From NCBI RefSeq assembly GCF_000963925.1, contig NZ_BAMV01000016.1, positions 62,001-126,000 of the forward strand: a stretch of 64,000 bases of DNA. Reading direction: 5' to 3'. Origin of the DNA: Acetobacter cibinongensis. GTDB lineage: Bacteria > Pseudomonadota > Alphaproteobacteria > Acetobacterales > Acetobacteraceae. The notes below the pieces were generated by a model that ran no database searches, was not told where the DNA came from, and saw only the letters and a list, made by a program, of their open reading frames with translations. Below are positions 16,751 through 26,488 of this stretch, piece after piece (position 1 is the stretch's first letter; the number at the start of each line of letters is the position of its first letter). The position numbers and the translations under genes are program-made.

Positions 16751-17123
16751 GGTGCATCCATTATATTTTGTTTTCTGAATGTTTCACTCATATATGTCCT
16801 ATTCTTTCTTGTGAATAGAGAATGTTCAATTTTGACTGAACAACTTAGTTTTTTATCTAGGAGAGTGGTCTTTTTTTATGCGGAGAAGAGGCTGAACAAG
16901 TAAAAAAATAAAACTCTCGTAATGTTTTCTTCTTGATTCTCCTGAAAACAGCCTTAAGCGCATGTGTTCTGCTTATGGTTCCGTAATCAGGATGATTGCT
17001 TGTTCTGCTGGAAGAGAGCTTCTTTCTTGAGAAAACGCCTAGGCGACGAAATGCCACAAAGCTGGCATAAGTGGGTCAGAATTCTACAACATGACTTTAT
17101 AAAGAAACGAGAAAGCTCTTGGT
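16751..17123. other. AT-rich divergent intergenic region between mucR and manC
   Basis: This 373-bp spacer contains no supported gene and is visibly richer in A+T than its surroundings. It has several T-A-step-rich runs and an inverted repeat GTTCA-N8-TGAAC near 16823-16840. A TATAAT hexamer on the minus strand (16766-16761) lies only about 10 bp from the mucR start. Short frames here lack ribosome sites and family features. Confidence 0.5.
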
Positions 17124-18557
17124 ATGACAGAAAGCCCGACCTCATTAGCACCGATCATACCCGTCGTTTTGTCTGGCGGGACAGGGAGCAGATTATGGCC
17201 CATGTCCCGTGCCAGTTTTCCCAAGCAGCTTTGGCCGTTGATCAGCCATCGCAGTATGCTGCAAGAGACATTGCTGCGCGGGCAGCGTTATCTTGCGCCT
17301 ATTATTGTTTGTAATGAGGAGCATAGGTTCCTTATTGCAGAGCAGGTCAGGGAGGTTCTCTCAGAAAAAGCCCAGATTGTTCTGGAGCCTGTGGGCCGTA
17401 ACTCAGCGCCTGCTATCACCGCTGCGGCATTATTGGCGGCCCAAACTAATCCGCAGGCTATATTATGGATGATGCCTGCCGATGCTGAGATTACCGAGCA
17501 GCAGGTTTTGATGCAGGTAATGGATAAAGCCATCAAAGCGGCGGCGCTAGGGCGCATTGTAACCTTTGGTATGACCCCAACCCGGCCAGAAACCGGCTAC
17601 GGGTATATAGAGCAGGGCGAACCTCTTTCTGATGTAGAAGGGGCGTATGTTATTCGGTCTTTTCGTGAAAAACCGGATGAAAAAACAGCCGAATTTTTCC
17701 TGAACGAAGGAAATTATTTCTGGAATTCAGGTATGTTTGTGTTCCGAGCAGACGTATTGCTGTCGGAAATGCAGGCCCATGCTCCCGCAGTGCTTGCGGC
17801 TGTTCAGAAAGCCTTTGAGCACAGGAAGGATGATCTGGACTTCATACGCTTGCAGCGTGAGGCTTTTGAGCAGGCGCCAGATATTTCCATTGACTATGCC
17901 ATTGCGGAAAAAACCAAGCTCTCCGCTGTTATCCCTGCCAATCTTGGTTGGTCAGATGTCGGCAGTTGGGATGCGTTGTGGGAGATCAGCCCAAAGGATG
18001 ACCATCATAATGTCTTGGTGGGAGACGTTTTGGTTGAGGACGCGCAAGGATGTTACGTGCGTTCTGAGGGGGCACTTACCGCGGTATCCGGCCTTGAAGA
18101 CGTAATTGTGGTTGTGACGCCAGATGCTGTGCTGGTAACCCATAAAAGTCAGGCGCAAAACGTCAAAAAAATTGTTGATCGTTTGAAGAAAGAAGAGCGC
18201 GCAGAAGCCTCATCACATCGTAAATGCCACCGACCTTGGGGGTTTTACGAAGGGTTGATCTGTAATGACCGCTTCCAGGTAAAGCGTATTGTTGTTGATC
18301 CCGGTGGTAAACTTTCACTGCAAAAGCATTTTCACCGCTCAGAACACTGGGTTGTGGTTGGCGGCGTTGCTCTTGTAACCCGTGATGACGAAGAACTGCT
18401 GGTGCGGGAGAATGAGAGTGTGTACCTGCCGCAGGGCTGCAAACATCGTCTGGAAAACCCGGGGAAAATTCCATTAACCCTGATTGAAGTGCAATCGGGC
18501 GCGTATCTCGGAGAAGATGATATTATAAGACTAGAAGACAGTTATAATAGAAATTGA
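17124..18557 (+). CDS. manC: mannose-1-phosphate guanylyltransferase / mannose-6-phosphate isomerase
   Basis: This 477-residue bifunctional enzyme makes GDP-mannose. The N-terminal nucleotidyltransferase domain (about 1-350) has VVLSGGTGSRLWPMSR followed by FPKQ, and the sugar-binding FREKPD. The C-terminal cupin isomerase domain (about 370-477) has RPWGFYE, LQKHFHRSEHW and the closing LIEVQSGAYLGEDDIIR. In acetic acid bacteria such an enzyme feeds acetan-type exopolysaccharide; a role in LPS or capsule is equally possible. No polysaccharide cluster is in view. A strong terminator follows. Confidence 0.93.
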   Translation: MTESPTSLAPIIPVVLSGGTGSRLWPMSRASFPKQLWPLISHRSMLQETLLRGQRYLAPIIVCNEEHRFLIAEQVREVLSEKAQIVLEPVGRNSAPAITAAALLAAQTNPQAILWMMPADAEITEQQVLMQVMDKAIKAAALGRIVTFGMTPTRPETGYGYIEQGEPLSDVEGAYVIRSFREKPDEKTAEFFLNEGNYFWNSGMFVFRADVLLSEMQAHAPAVLAAVQKAFEHRKDDLDFIRLQREAFEQAPDISIDYAIAEKTKLSAVIPANLGWSDVGSWDALWEISPKDDHHNVLVGDVLVEDAQGCYVRSEGALTAVSGLEDVIVVVTPDAVLVTHKSQAQNVKKIVDRLKKEERAEASSHRKCHRPWGFYEGLICNDRFQVKRIVVDPGGKLSLQKHFHRSEHWVVVGGVALVTRDDEELLVRENESVYLPQGCKHRLENPGKIPLTLIEVQSGAYLGEDDIIRLEDSYNRN

Positions 18558-18580
18558 TAAATAAAACGGACTTAATACCA

Positions 18581-18610
18581 AAAAAGCTCCCCGGAATGGG
18601 GAGCTTTTTT
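18581..18610. terminator. bidirectional intrinsic terminator
   Basis: AAAAAGCTCCCC pairs with GGGGAGCTTTTTT around a 5-nt loop (GGAAT). It sits between convergent manC and the LysR gene and has T runs on both strands. Confidence 0.88.
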
Positions 18611-18639
18611 GTAAGAGCAACCGAGTCTGGTAACGTCTG

Positions 18640-19521
18640 TTACCGTATGCCCAGCTCACTCATCAGGAAGTCACGGAATACCGCCACGCGCTTTGAGCTG
18701 CGGAGTTCTTCCGGGTAAACAAAATAGGCATCCACTGTCGGGGTCGTAATTTCCGGCAGAATTTGCACCAGATCAGGAAATTCCTTGGCGGCATATGTTG
18801 GGATGGACCCGATGCCAAGGCCTGAAGAGATAGCATAGGCCATTGCAGCCATACTGTTTACTTCCAGCCGTGCAGCCTGTTTCACACCGCTTGCGCGTGT
18901 AGCGTCGGCCAGCCAGTTGATGTGCGCAACCGGTGGATGATGTTCCCCGAACAGAACAAGCTGATGCGTGGAAAGGTCTTCCAGCGTCTTAGGTGTGCCG
19001 TATTTCTCAATATAAAGCGGGGCTGCAAAAATTGGCAGGTGGAAGTCCGCCAGATGCCGCTGAATAAGGTCTGGCTGCCGTGGGGCGTGCATACGCACGG
19101 CAACATCAGCTTCCCGCATCCCCAGATCGAGGTCGTTATCTTCCAGAATAAGGCAGATATCGATGTCAGGGTTTGCTGACATAAACTTATGCAGTCTGGG
19201 CATAAGCCAGCAATTGCCAAAACCTGTTGTGGTTGTAACGCGCAGCCGTCCAGCGGCCTTTTCCTTGCTTTCGGTTAAAAGCGTTTGTGTCATTTCAAGT
19301 TTTGAAAAGACCTCACGCACCGTCTTATGCAACGTCTCGCCCTGTTCTGTGAGAATAAGCCCACGGGCATGGCGATGAAAAAGAGGAACCTGTAGAACGT
19401 CCTCAAGCGCTGAAATCTGGCGGGAAACCGCAGATTGGCTAAGATTGAGAACGTCCCCAGCGTGGGTAAAGGAACCCGCTTCGGCTACAGCATGGAAAAC
19501 CCGGAGTTTGTCCCAGTCCAC
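18640..19521 (-). CDS. LysR family transcriptional regulator downstream of trxB
   Basis: This 293-residue LysR-type regulator has an N-terminal winged helix (about residues 1-60: DWDKLRVFHAVAEAGSFTHA, then LNLSQSAVSRQISALED) and a periplasmic-binding-like effector domain (about 85-290). A GTG at 19521 preceded by AGGAGG at 5-nt spacing is the best start; a TTG at 19536 would add five residues. It lies 116 bp downstream of trxB in the same direction. A 9-bp dyad with an 11-bp spacer lies just upstream, matching the T-N11-A type of LysR operator. A redox role is suggested only by its neighbour. Confidence 0.88.
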   Translation of the reverse strand: MDWDKLRVFHAVAEAGSFTHAGDVLNLSQSAVSRQISALEDVLQVPLFHRHARGLILTEQGETLHKTVREVFSKLEMTQTLLTESKEKAAGRLRVTTTTGFGNCWLMPRLHKFMSANPDIDICLILEDNDLDLGMREADVAVRMHAPRQPDLIQRHLADFHLPIFAAPLYIEKYGTPKTLEDLSTHQLVLFGEHHPPVAHINWLADATRASGVKQAARLEVNSMAAMAYAISSGLGIGSIPTYAAKEFPDLVQILPEITTPTVDAYFVYPEELRSSKRVAVFRDFLMSELGIR

Positions 19522-19552
19522 GCACGCCTCCTGCAATGATTGAATGAAGTGT

Positions 19553-19581
19553 TTTCAGAGTATCATTATGTAACTCTGAAA
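19553..19581. promoter_or_regulatory. LysR-type operator candidate (T-N11-A dyad)
   Basis: TTTCAGAGT (19553-19561) and ACTCTGAAA (19573-19581) form perfect 9-bp arms separated by 11 bp, so T61 and A73 fit the T-N11-A LysR box. It sits 32-60 bp upstream of the LysR GTG. A smaller dyad, ATTAC-N5-GTAAT, and a direct repeat of TGTAACTC lie next to it towards trxB. Confidence 0.6.
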
Positions 19582-19637
19582 TCATTACGTGCAGTAATTG
19601 TAACTCCGGGTCAAGGGACTACGCGTTGTGAAGAAGC

Positions 19638-20585
<948 letters not shown>

Positions 20586-20771
20586 CTAGCCTTTCGTGAC
20601 GTGGAGCCGCTCATGGTGGTGGGAGCGCGGAGACTGACGACTTATAGGCGATATGGCGGGTGCGCCCCGATAGAGCAAGAGTGTAGCGTTTGCGGGCACA
20701 CGCTGTGCATGGCATATACAGGGCACATAATTTGTTAAAACAAGGCTGCGGCGCATAATGGAACAAACAAG

Positions 20772-21257
20772 GTGACGGAACTGGACGCTGTTGACCTACG
20801 AATTGTAGCAGAACTGCAAGAAGATGGGCGTATGACCAATGTTGAATTGGCGCGCCGGGTTGGTATTTCTGCTCCTCCCTGTCTTCGTCGTGTCAGACGG
20901 TTGGAAGAGCTTGGGGTTATTCACGGCTATCATGCCCGCCCCGATGCTGCCACGCTGGGGTGGCCAATCACGTTTTTTGCGCTGATCGGGTTGGATAGTC
21001 AGAAAGAGGCGGTGCTGTCCGCGTTTGAACATCATCTCGCTGAATGGCCGGAAGTGCGGGAGTGCCACATGATTCGCGGTGGTGGGGACTTTCTGGTGCG
21101 CCTGATTGCCAAAGATGCGGCGCATGAAAACCTTCTGACCCGCCATCTCACGGAAGCCCCGCATGTTATTCGGGTTCAGACACTCCAGACAATTCGGACT
21201 AGCCTGGAGCGCAGTGGTGTGCCCTTGCCTGTGGATGGTGAGACACGCTCAAAGTGA
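20772..21257 (+). CDS. Lrp/AsnC family transcriptional regulator
   Basis: This 161-residue protein has an Lrp/AsnC winged helix (VDLRIVAELQEDGRMTNVEL, then RVGISAPPCLRRVRRLEE) and a RAM domain from about residue 70. It differs clearly from the Lrp-type protein at 148-612. The GTG start has AAGG just upstream, rather close. It is divergent from trxB with a 192-bp spacer that may hold a shared control region. The effector is unknown. Confidence 0.88.
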   Translation: MTELDAVDLRIVAELQEDGRMTNVELARRVGISAPPCLRRVRRLEELGVIHGYHARPDAATLGWPITFFALIGLDSQKEAVLSAFEHHLAEWPEVRECHMIRGGGDFLVRLIAKDAAHENLLTRHLTEAPHVIRVQTLQTIRTSLERSGVPLPVDGETRSK

Positions 21258-21387
21258 AGCCTCCGCCCTCAGATGTTGCCCTGTGGTTTTTTGTTGAATC
21301 ACGGTGGGATCGCATAGAAAAACGCGGTGATGGGCACGGCAGCATCTGTGCGATTCTACAGTTATCTTGCACTCGGATTTTTGGTCA

Positions 21388-22851
21388 GTGAATAAGGTGC
21401 CATACTGGGGCTGGTTATGTGCGCTGGCTGCCCTGACAGTGCTGCGTATAGGTGTCAGCGCATGGCTCCCCTTAACACCTGATGAAGCTTATTACCGGGT
21501 GTGGGCACTGGCGCCTGCTACAGGATATCTTGATCACCCTCCCATGGTTGCGGTGTTCATAGGGTTTGGTATGGCTTTGGCCGGTGATACGGCCTGTGGC
21601 GTGCGTCTGCTTGGCCCTGTGAGTGCGGCTCTGGGTAGCCTTTTTCTGGTTCTGGCGACACGCCGATGGGGACTGTCCCGTGGCCTGGCCCCCTCACAGT
21701 CAACAAAGGCCGGTATTCAGGCTGCTGTTCTGCTCAATGGCACCCTTGCTTTGGGTGTGGGGACAATCCTGATAACCCCAGACACGCCTCTTCTTTTTTT
21801 TATGGCACTTTTTTTATGGAGTCTGAGTGGTCTGCTCCAGTCACGGCAAGGGTGGTGGTGGCTGGTGGTAGGTGCCAGCGCGGGTTTAGGCTGTGCCAGC
21901 AAATATACCGCCATATTGCCTGTCGCAGGCCTCTGTGTGTGGTTGTTGGTTTTTGCTTCTGGCCGGATGTGGCTGAGAACTCTCTGGCCGTGGCTAGGTG
22001 GCCTTTTCGCAGCCCTTTGTCTGGCTCCCGTGGTTTGGTGGAATGCCCACCATGGTTGGGCCAGCTTTTTAAAGCAGGGCGGCCGTGCAGGGGATTGGCA
22101 TCCCAATAAAATAATCACTTATTTTGGAGAGTTGCTCGGAGGGCAGATAGGCTTGGCAACACCAGGCATCTTCCTGTTCTTTGTTGTGGGTGCTGTGGTG
22201 CTGTTTCGGCAGAAGGATGCCATTTCTCGGGTCTATACCTGCATGGTTGCCGTGTCTGCTGCGGTTTTTATTCAGCATGCTTTTGGGGCGCGGGTGCAGG
22301 CAAACTGGCCGGTTGTTTTATATCCCATCCTCTGCATGGCCGCGACGCTGCCAGCGTGGCGTTGGTGGAAAGCCGCGAGCGGCTTGGGTATGGCCCTGGT
22401 AGTTCTGGTTATAGGGCAGGCCCTTGCAACGCCTTTAAAGCTGTCCCCGCATTTTGACATGACCTTACGGCAAATGGGCGGATGGGCAGAACTGGCACCA
22501 AAGCTTGATGGTCAGCTACCCGAACATGAGCCCCTGATTGCCGATGAATACGGGCTGGCAGCAGAATTGGCATTTTATGCTCCAGCCTCACGTCCTGTTA
22601 TTGCAGTTGAGCCGCGCTGGGCGCTGTTTGCACTCCAGCCCTCGGCCTGCACAGAAGGGTATCTGGTCAGAAGCCACCGGCGGCATGACGCGCCAGATCC
22701 TGCCGTTTTTACTGTTTTGGAGCGCCTGCCAGATGTGGTGCGTGCCCGCCGTGGCGTCGTGGCCGACACCTATTCCGTTTATAAAGTGCGGTTGCAGTGT
22801 ACTGCGCTGGGGCGGGGGCAAGATGCCGTTCTTCTCCCTCGGCATGGTTGA
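21388..22851 (+). CDS. glycosyltransferase family 39-like membrane protein
   Basis: This multi-pass protein of about 487 residues belongs to the GT-C fold group near ArnT and PMT_2. The first periplasmic loop has the acidic motif LTPDEAYYRVW expected for polyprenyl-phosphate-sugar donors, followed by GYLDHPPMVAVFI. About ten hydrophobic helices follow, then a C-terminal soluble domain. It could transfer a lipid-linked sugar to lipid A, a glycan or protein; the acceptor is not evident. The start is weak: a GTG at 21388, GTG at 21397 and TTG at 21367 all lack a good ribosome site. Confidence 0.78.
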   Translation: MNKVPYWGWLCALAALTVLRIGVSAWLPLTPDEAYYRVWALAPATGYLDHPPMVAVFIGFGMALAGDTACGVRLLGPVSAALGSLFLVLATRRWGLSRGLAPSQSTKAGIQAAVLLNGTLALGVGTILITPDTPLLFFMALFLWSLSGLLQSRQGWWWLVVGASAGLGCASKYTAILPVAGLCVWLLVFASGRMWLRTLWPWLGGLFAALCLAPVVWWNAHHGWASFLKQGGRAGDWHPNKIITYFGELLGGQIGLATPGIFLFFVVGAVVLFRQKDAISRVYTCMVAVSAAVFIQHAFGARVQANWPVVLYPILCMAATLPAWRWWKAASGLGMALVVLVIGQALATPLKLSPHFDMTLRQMGGWAELAPKLDGQLPEHEPLIADEYGLAAELAFYAPASRPVIAVEPRWALFALQPSACTEGYLVRSHRRHDAPDPAVFTVLERLPDVVRARRGVVADTYSVYKVRLQCTALGRGQDAVLLPRHG

Positions 22852-22945
22852 AACTGCACTTTGCGTGCTGCGCGGGTTTGGACAGCGGCGCGGAACAGCG
22901 ATACGGTACCTCCTACTTACGTGATACTAAGGGAAAGCACAGGGC

Positions 22946-23938
22946 ATGGCAGTGACACTCAATGTGGCCGTCCAGATGGATCCGCTGGAACATATCAATA
23001 TTGATGGGGATTCAACTTTTGCCTTGATGCTGGAAGCACAGGCACGCGGGCACTCTCTTTTCGTTTATGAAGTGCCGTCTCTGGCGCTTGGGGAAGGGGT
23101 TGTCACACCCGGGCAGGCGTCTGCGACACAGGTTACAGCTTGGTTGCGCCCGGTGACGGTCCAGCGCAAAAAAGGCGACCACGCTACATTTGGTGAGGGA
23201 GCCCGGCGTTCCCTGCGGGATATGGATGTCGTCCTGATGCGTCAGGATCCGCCGTTTGACATGGCATATATCACCGCCACGCATCTTCTGGACCATGTAC
23301 ATGGCATTGGGCCAGACAAGGCTCTGGTTGTGAACGACCCGCGTTGGGTACGGGATTCGCCGGAAAAATTGCTGGTAACGCACTTTCCACATTTGATGCC
23401 GCCAACCCTCGTGACATGGGATGCCGAGCAGATCCGCGCTTTTCGCGCTAAATGGCGTGATATCATTGTTAAGCCGCTTTTCGGGAATGGCGGCAGTGGC
23501 ATTTTTCGGATCAAGGAAGATGACCAGAACCTTAACGCCCTCCTTGAAATGCATTTTGCCCGCTCCCGTGAACCGTTGATGATCCAGCGTTACGAGCCAG
23601 CCGTGAAGGCAGGTGACAAGCGCATTATTCTGGTGGATGGCAAACCGGTTGGGGCGATCAACCGTGTGCCTTCCGGAGATGATCATAGGTCCAACATGCA
23701 TGTGGGTGGGGTTGCCCAGAAAGTTGCTCTGACTCCACGGGATGAGGAAATCTGCGCTGCAATTGGACCGTTCTTAAAAGAACATGGTCTGATTTTTGTG
23801 GGGATTGACGTGATTGGCGATTATCTGACCGAGATTAACGTGACCTCTCCCACAGGTTTACAGGAACTGGAGCGGTTTGATGGCGTCAATGCAGCAGCCA
23901 CAATATGGGATTGCATTGAAACCAAACTGAGAGGCTGA
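22946..23938 (+). CDS. gshB: glutathione synthetase
   Basis: This 330-residue ATP-grasp enzyme joins gamma-glutamylcysteine to glycine. It starts with the family stretch [20 protein letters not shown] and has [15 protein letters not shown], the ATP-grasp loop [11 protein letters not shown], and the end motif [13 protein letters not shown]. The length is normal. The partner gshA is not in the window. The stop is 8 bp from the end of a convergent small gene. Confidence 0.95.
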   Translation: MAVTLNVAVQMDPLEHINIDGDSTFALMLEAQARGHSLFVYEVPSLALGEGVVTPGQASATQVTAWLRPVTVQRKKGDHATFGEGARRSLRDMDVVLMRQDPPFDMAYITATHLLDHVHGIGPDKALVVNDPRWVRDSPEKLLVTHFPHLMPPTLVTWDAEQIRAFRAKWRDIIVKPLFGNGGSGIFRIKEDDQNLNALLEMHFARSREPLMIQRYEPAVKAGDKRIILVDGKPVGAINRVPSGDDHRSNMHVGGVAQKVALTPRDEEICAAIGPFLKEHGLIFVGIDVIGDYLTEINVTSPTGLQELERFDGVNAAATIWDCIETKLRG

Positions 23939-23945
23939 CAGAACT

Positions 23946-24191
23946 TTACTGCGGTGTGCTGGTGGTGTGCGCCGTAGTGTCCTCTGGTTTTGGTGCGCCT
24001 TCTTCCGTTTTCTTGGGAGACGCAAATAGCTCAGCAGCGTGACCAATACCGTCTTCATCATCGGGATATTTCAATGCTGGGTCTTTTCCAAAACGGTTGT
24101 CTAACCAGCTGAATATTGCGCCGCGCCAGAAGTAGCTAAACGTTGCAACCCAGGCGCAAAGGGCAAACAGGATAAGGATGAATTGCAGCAT
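23946..24191 (-). CDS. small membrane protein of unknown function
   Basis: This 81-residue protein has one N-terminal transmembrane helix (about residues 3-22, MLQFILILFALCAWVATFSY) and a polar, Pro/Thr/Lys-rich tail. I do not recognise a family. The clean start, normal base composition and fit between gshB and pmtA make it a credible gene. It converges with gshB and is divergent from pmtA. Confidence 0.6.
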   Translation of the reverse strand: MLQFILILFALCAWVATFSYFWRGAIFSWLDNRFGKDPALKYPDDEDGIGHAAELFASPKKTEEGAPKPEDTTAHTTSTPQ

Positions 24192-24302
24192 GTTTCCCTA
24201 CAGGTAAAATAACGGTGTTGCGGGTGAAGGTAAGGGCATTATGGGGCCTGAGACAAGGGCGCTTTTATGGCGCGTTTTATTTAAAACAAAGGAAGAAGCG
24301 TA

Positions 24303-25031
24303 GTGGCTCTTGAAGAAATCAGCGCCAGCGGGCAGAGAGAGAGCATGAGTGAAGTTTTGCACAAATGCGCACCCGGCGGTCAGGGTGAAGATCCGGCACC
24401 TTCTCGGTCTGCCTTGGATGCTGAAGCCGTAAAGGCTGCTTATCGTCGGTGGGCAGGTGTGTATGACACCGTGTTCGGCAGCGTTTCCGGCTTTGGCCGC
24501 CGTAGAGCGGTTGAGGCAGTCAATAGCCTGTCTGGTACGAAAGTGCTGGAAGTTGGCGTTGGAACGGGGCTTGCGCTTCCGTTTTATACCAAAGACAAGC
24601 AGATCACCGGTATCGATCTATCGGGTGACATGCTTGCCCGTGCGCGGGAGCGCGTGCAGCGCGAGAAGTTGGGCAATGTTGATGCCCTGCTGGAAATGGA
24701 CGCTGAAGAAACCTGTTTTGATGATGCGTCTTTCGACATCGCTGTGGCCATGTTTGTCGCCTCTGTGGTGCCGCACCCACGCAAGTTGCTGCGTGAGCTG
24801 AAGCGTGTAGTCAAACCGGGCGGCCATATCCTGTTTGTAAACCACTTTCTGGCTCCCAATGGCGTGCGTGGTGCGGTGGAGCGCGGTATGGCGCGTGCGT
24901 CCCGCTCACTGGGGTGGCATCCTGACTTTGCTATGGAATCCCTGCTTCCGCCGGAAGATCTGGTGCGTGCACGCATCCAGCCAGTTCCGCCTGTGGGGCT
25001 GTTTACACTGGTAACACTAGACAACATTTAA
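24303..25031 (+). CDS. pmtA: phosphatidylethanolamine N-methyltransferase, PmtA-like
   Basis: This 242-residue SAM-dependent methyltransferase has motif I VLEVGVGTGLALPFY at about residues 81-95, an acidic DLSGDMLARARERV, and VKPGGHILFVNHF. The closing region ESLLPPEDLVRARIQPVPPV resembles PmtA proteins that methylate phosphatidylethanolamine to phosphatidylcholine; such an enzyme is known in Acetobacter. A GTG at 24303 has AAGGAAG upstream; an ATG at 24345 is the alternative. A broader UbiE-like role cannot be excluded. Confidence 0.82.
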   Translation: MALEEISASGQRESMSEVLHKCAPGGQGEDPAPSRSALDAEAVKAAYRRWAGVYDTVFGSVSGFGRRRAVEAVNSLSGTKVLEVGVGTGLALPFYTKDKQITGIDLSGDMLARARERVQREKLGNVDALLEMDAEETCFDDASFDIAVAMFVASVVPHPRKLLRELKRVVKPGGHILFVNHFLAPNGVRGAVERGMARASRSLGWHPDFAMESLLPPEDLVRARIQPVPPVGLFTLVTLDNI

Positions 25032-25189
25032 CCCGCTTCACGTTCTGTCGCCCTGTTTACACACAGCAGGGCCGACCGACGTGCGCGGCTGAAACGCTCG
25101 TTTCCTTATAAAAAATCCGTTATAGGGATGGCTTCTTAAGGTGCAGGTGAAAGCCAAGCACGAAACTGGAAGTATGTGGGGTGCACAGC

Positions 25190-26488
25190 ATGGCCTCTGC
25201 TCAAGCGGACCAAAGCCAGAATAAAAGGCAGGACACTATGGAACAGCGCACTTTATCCATGAACGGGGTAGGGATGGGTTATCTGGTGTTGGCAGTGATT
25301 GCGGCCTTGCTTGGTGGCGGTAGTTCTGCGCTGCAAAGTGCCGGGCTGGTTCCTGCATCAGGTTTCTGGATGGCGCTAGAACAGAACCACGCCTCACTCA
25401 TGCTTCTGTTTGTAGTTATTCCTGCCTTTATTGGTGGTTTCGGGACGCTCTGGCTTCCTACAGCCCTTGGTCGTGCTGGCATGGTCCTGCCTCGTCTTAA
25501 CGCTGTGGCCCTCGGGTGTCTGGCAGTAGCGGGCGGGCTTATGGTTGGTGCTCCAGCCCACCAGTATGCAGCGCTCTTCCTCTGGTGCGCCGGTACATTA
25601 CTTGCGGCCATGACAGTGCTGGCAACACTCTTTGATAGCCGCGCGGATGGCGCAGCACGTGTTACTTTCTCTCCCTTTATATGGGGGGAAATGCTGGCTT
25701 CTGCTGTTCTCTTGCTTACTGTGCCTGTACTGGCGGCTTTGGCTACGCATCAGCAGAGCGCTGGTCTGGCATTCAGCACAGCTCTGGTGGAATTTTTTGC
25801 CAAACCCGTGACGTTGGTCACCTTGCTGGTTGGGTTCGGTATTGTGTTTGAGACGGTTTCTGGCACCGTGCGTTTCCCCATGCGTTGGGTTGTCAGCCTT
25901 ATGACGGGAGCAGCAACAATCTGCACGGTCCTCTGGGTCAAGGCAGCTTTTGCTCAGGGCTCCGGTAGTGACATTGCAGGTCTGTCGCCTTTAGTGGTGG
26001 AGTCTTGGGTGCTGGGTGCCACAACACTGGTATCTGTTCTTTTGGCGTTTGTCTGGATGGTTGGGACATGGCGGACATATTTATCTGCTCGTGTGCCGGT
26101 TCTGTGGGGGCTGGGCTTTCTTCTGGTCGTGTCTACCGGCTGGGTCAGCCAGTTTACGCAGGGTGGCGGGCTTCATTCCGCACTTCAGTTCGGCATGCTG
26201 TATGCTGTGTTCTGCGGTGTTTATTTCTGGCGCGGTGAGCTCTGCGGGCGCTGGTACTCCACAAAATTGGCCACTGTGCAGTTTGGCATGATGTGTGTAG
26301 CGACCGTTCTGGCGGTTCCCAGTCTGTCTGCCGCCACTCAGGTTGTGAGCAGCACTCTGTTTGCACTCTCTGGTCTGTGCTTCCTTCTTACAATGGGCCT
26401 CAGCTTTTTTAAGGATGAACCTATGCCGCAAAAGCTGGGCGGGGCACGTGCAATACTACAGAACAACGCTGGGATGGTCCGCTCATGA
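25190..26488 (+). CDS. degenerate heme-copper oxidase subunit I homologue (CoxA-like, no CuB site)
   Basis: This 432-residue polytopic protein aligns by eye with cytochrome oxidase subunit I. NHASLMLLFVVIPAFIGGFG, later VLPRLN, matches helix II and keeps the low-spin heme ligand (His67). FFAKPV with LLVGFGIV matches the FFGHPEVY helix, but the CuB His is Lys205 and the cross-linked Tyr is Leu209. The HH pair has no counterpart; W-V-K-A (Lys251) is nearby. LHSALQFGMLYAVFCGVYFW matches HFHYVMSLGAVF: the heme a3 ligand is Gly327, while the second low-spin ligand (His329) is kept. Only four histidines occur. Subunit I proteins are usually 520-560 residues. GTG 25181 and ATG 25238 are alternative starts. 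Its stop overlaps ctaB. Confidence 0.82.
   Translation: MASAQADQSQNKRQDTMEQRTLSMNGVGMGYLVLAVIAALLGGGSSALQSAGLVPASGFWMALEQNHASLMLLFVVIPAFIGGFGTLWLPTALGRAGMVLPRLNAVALGCLAVAGGLMVGAPAHQYAALFLWCAGTLLAAMTVLATLFDSRADGAARVTFSPFIWGEMLASAVLLLTVPVLAALATHQQSAGLAFSTALVEFFAKPVTLVTLLVGFGIVFETVSGTVRFPMRWVVSLMTGAATICTVLWVKAAFAQGSGSDIAGLSPLVVESWVLGATTLVSVLLAFVWMVGTWRTYLSARVPVLWGLGFLLVVSTGWVSQFTQGGGLHSALQFGMLYAVFCGVYFWRGELCGRWYSTKLATVQFGMMCVATVLAVPSLSAATQVVSSTLFALSGLCFLLTMGLSFFKDEPMPQKLGGARAILQNNAGMVRS

Noticed and set aside
20701-20771. TTGTTA-N16-CATAAT as the promoter of the second Lrp-type gene.
   Set aside because: The predicted start would leave only about six nt of leader before the GTG, too short to include the ribosome site, so I did not list it.
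25040-25130. Hairpin GCCCTG/CAGGGC and a nearby TTATAA repeat after pmtA as a riboswitch or terminator.
   Set aside because: No T run, no known aptamer pattern, and the pairing is short.
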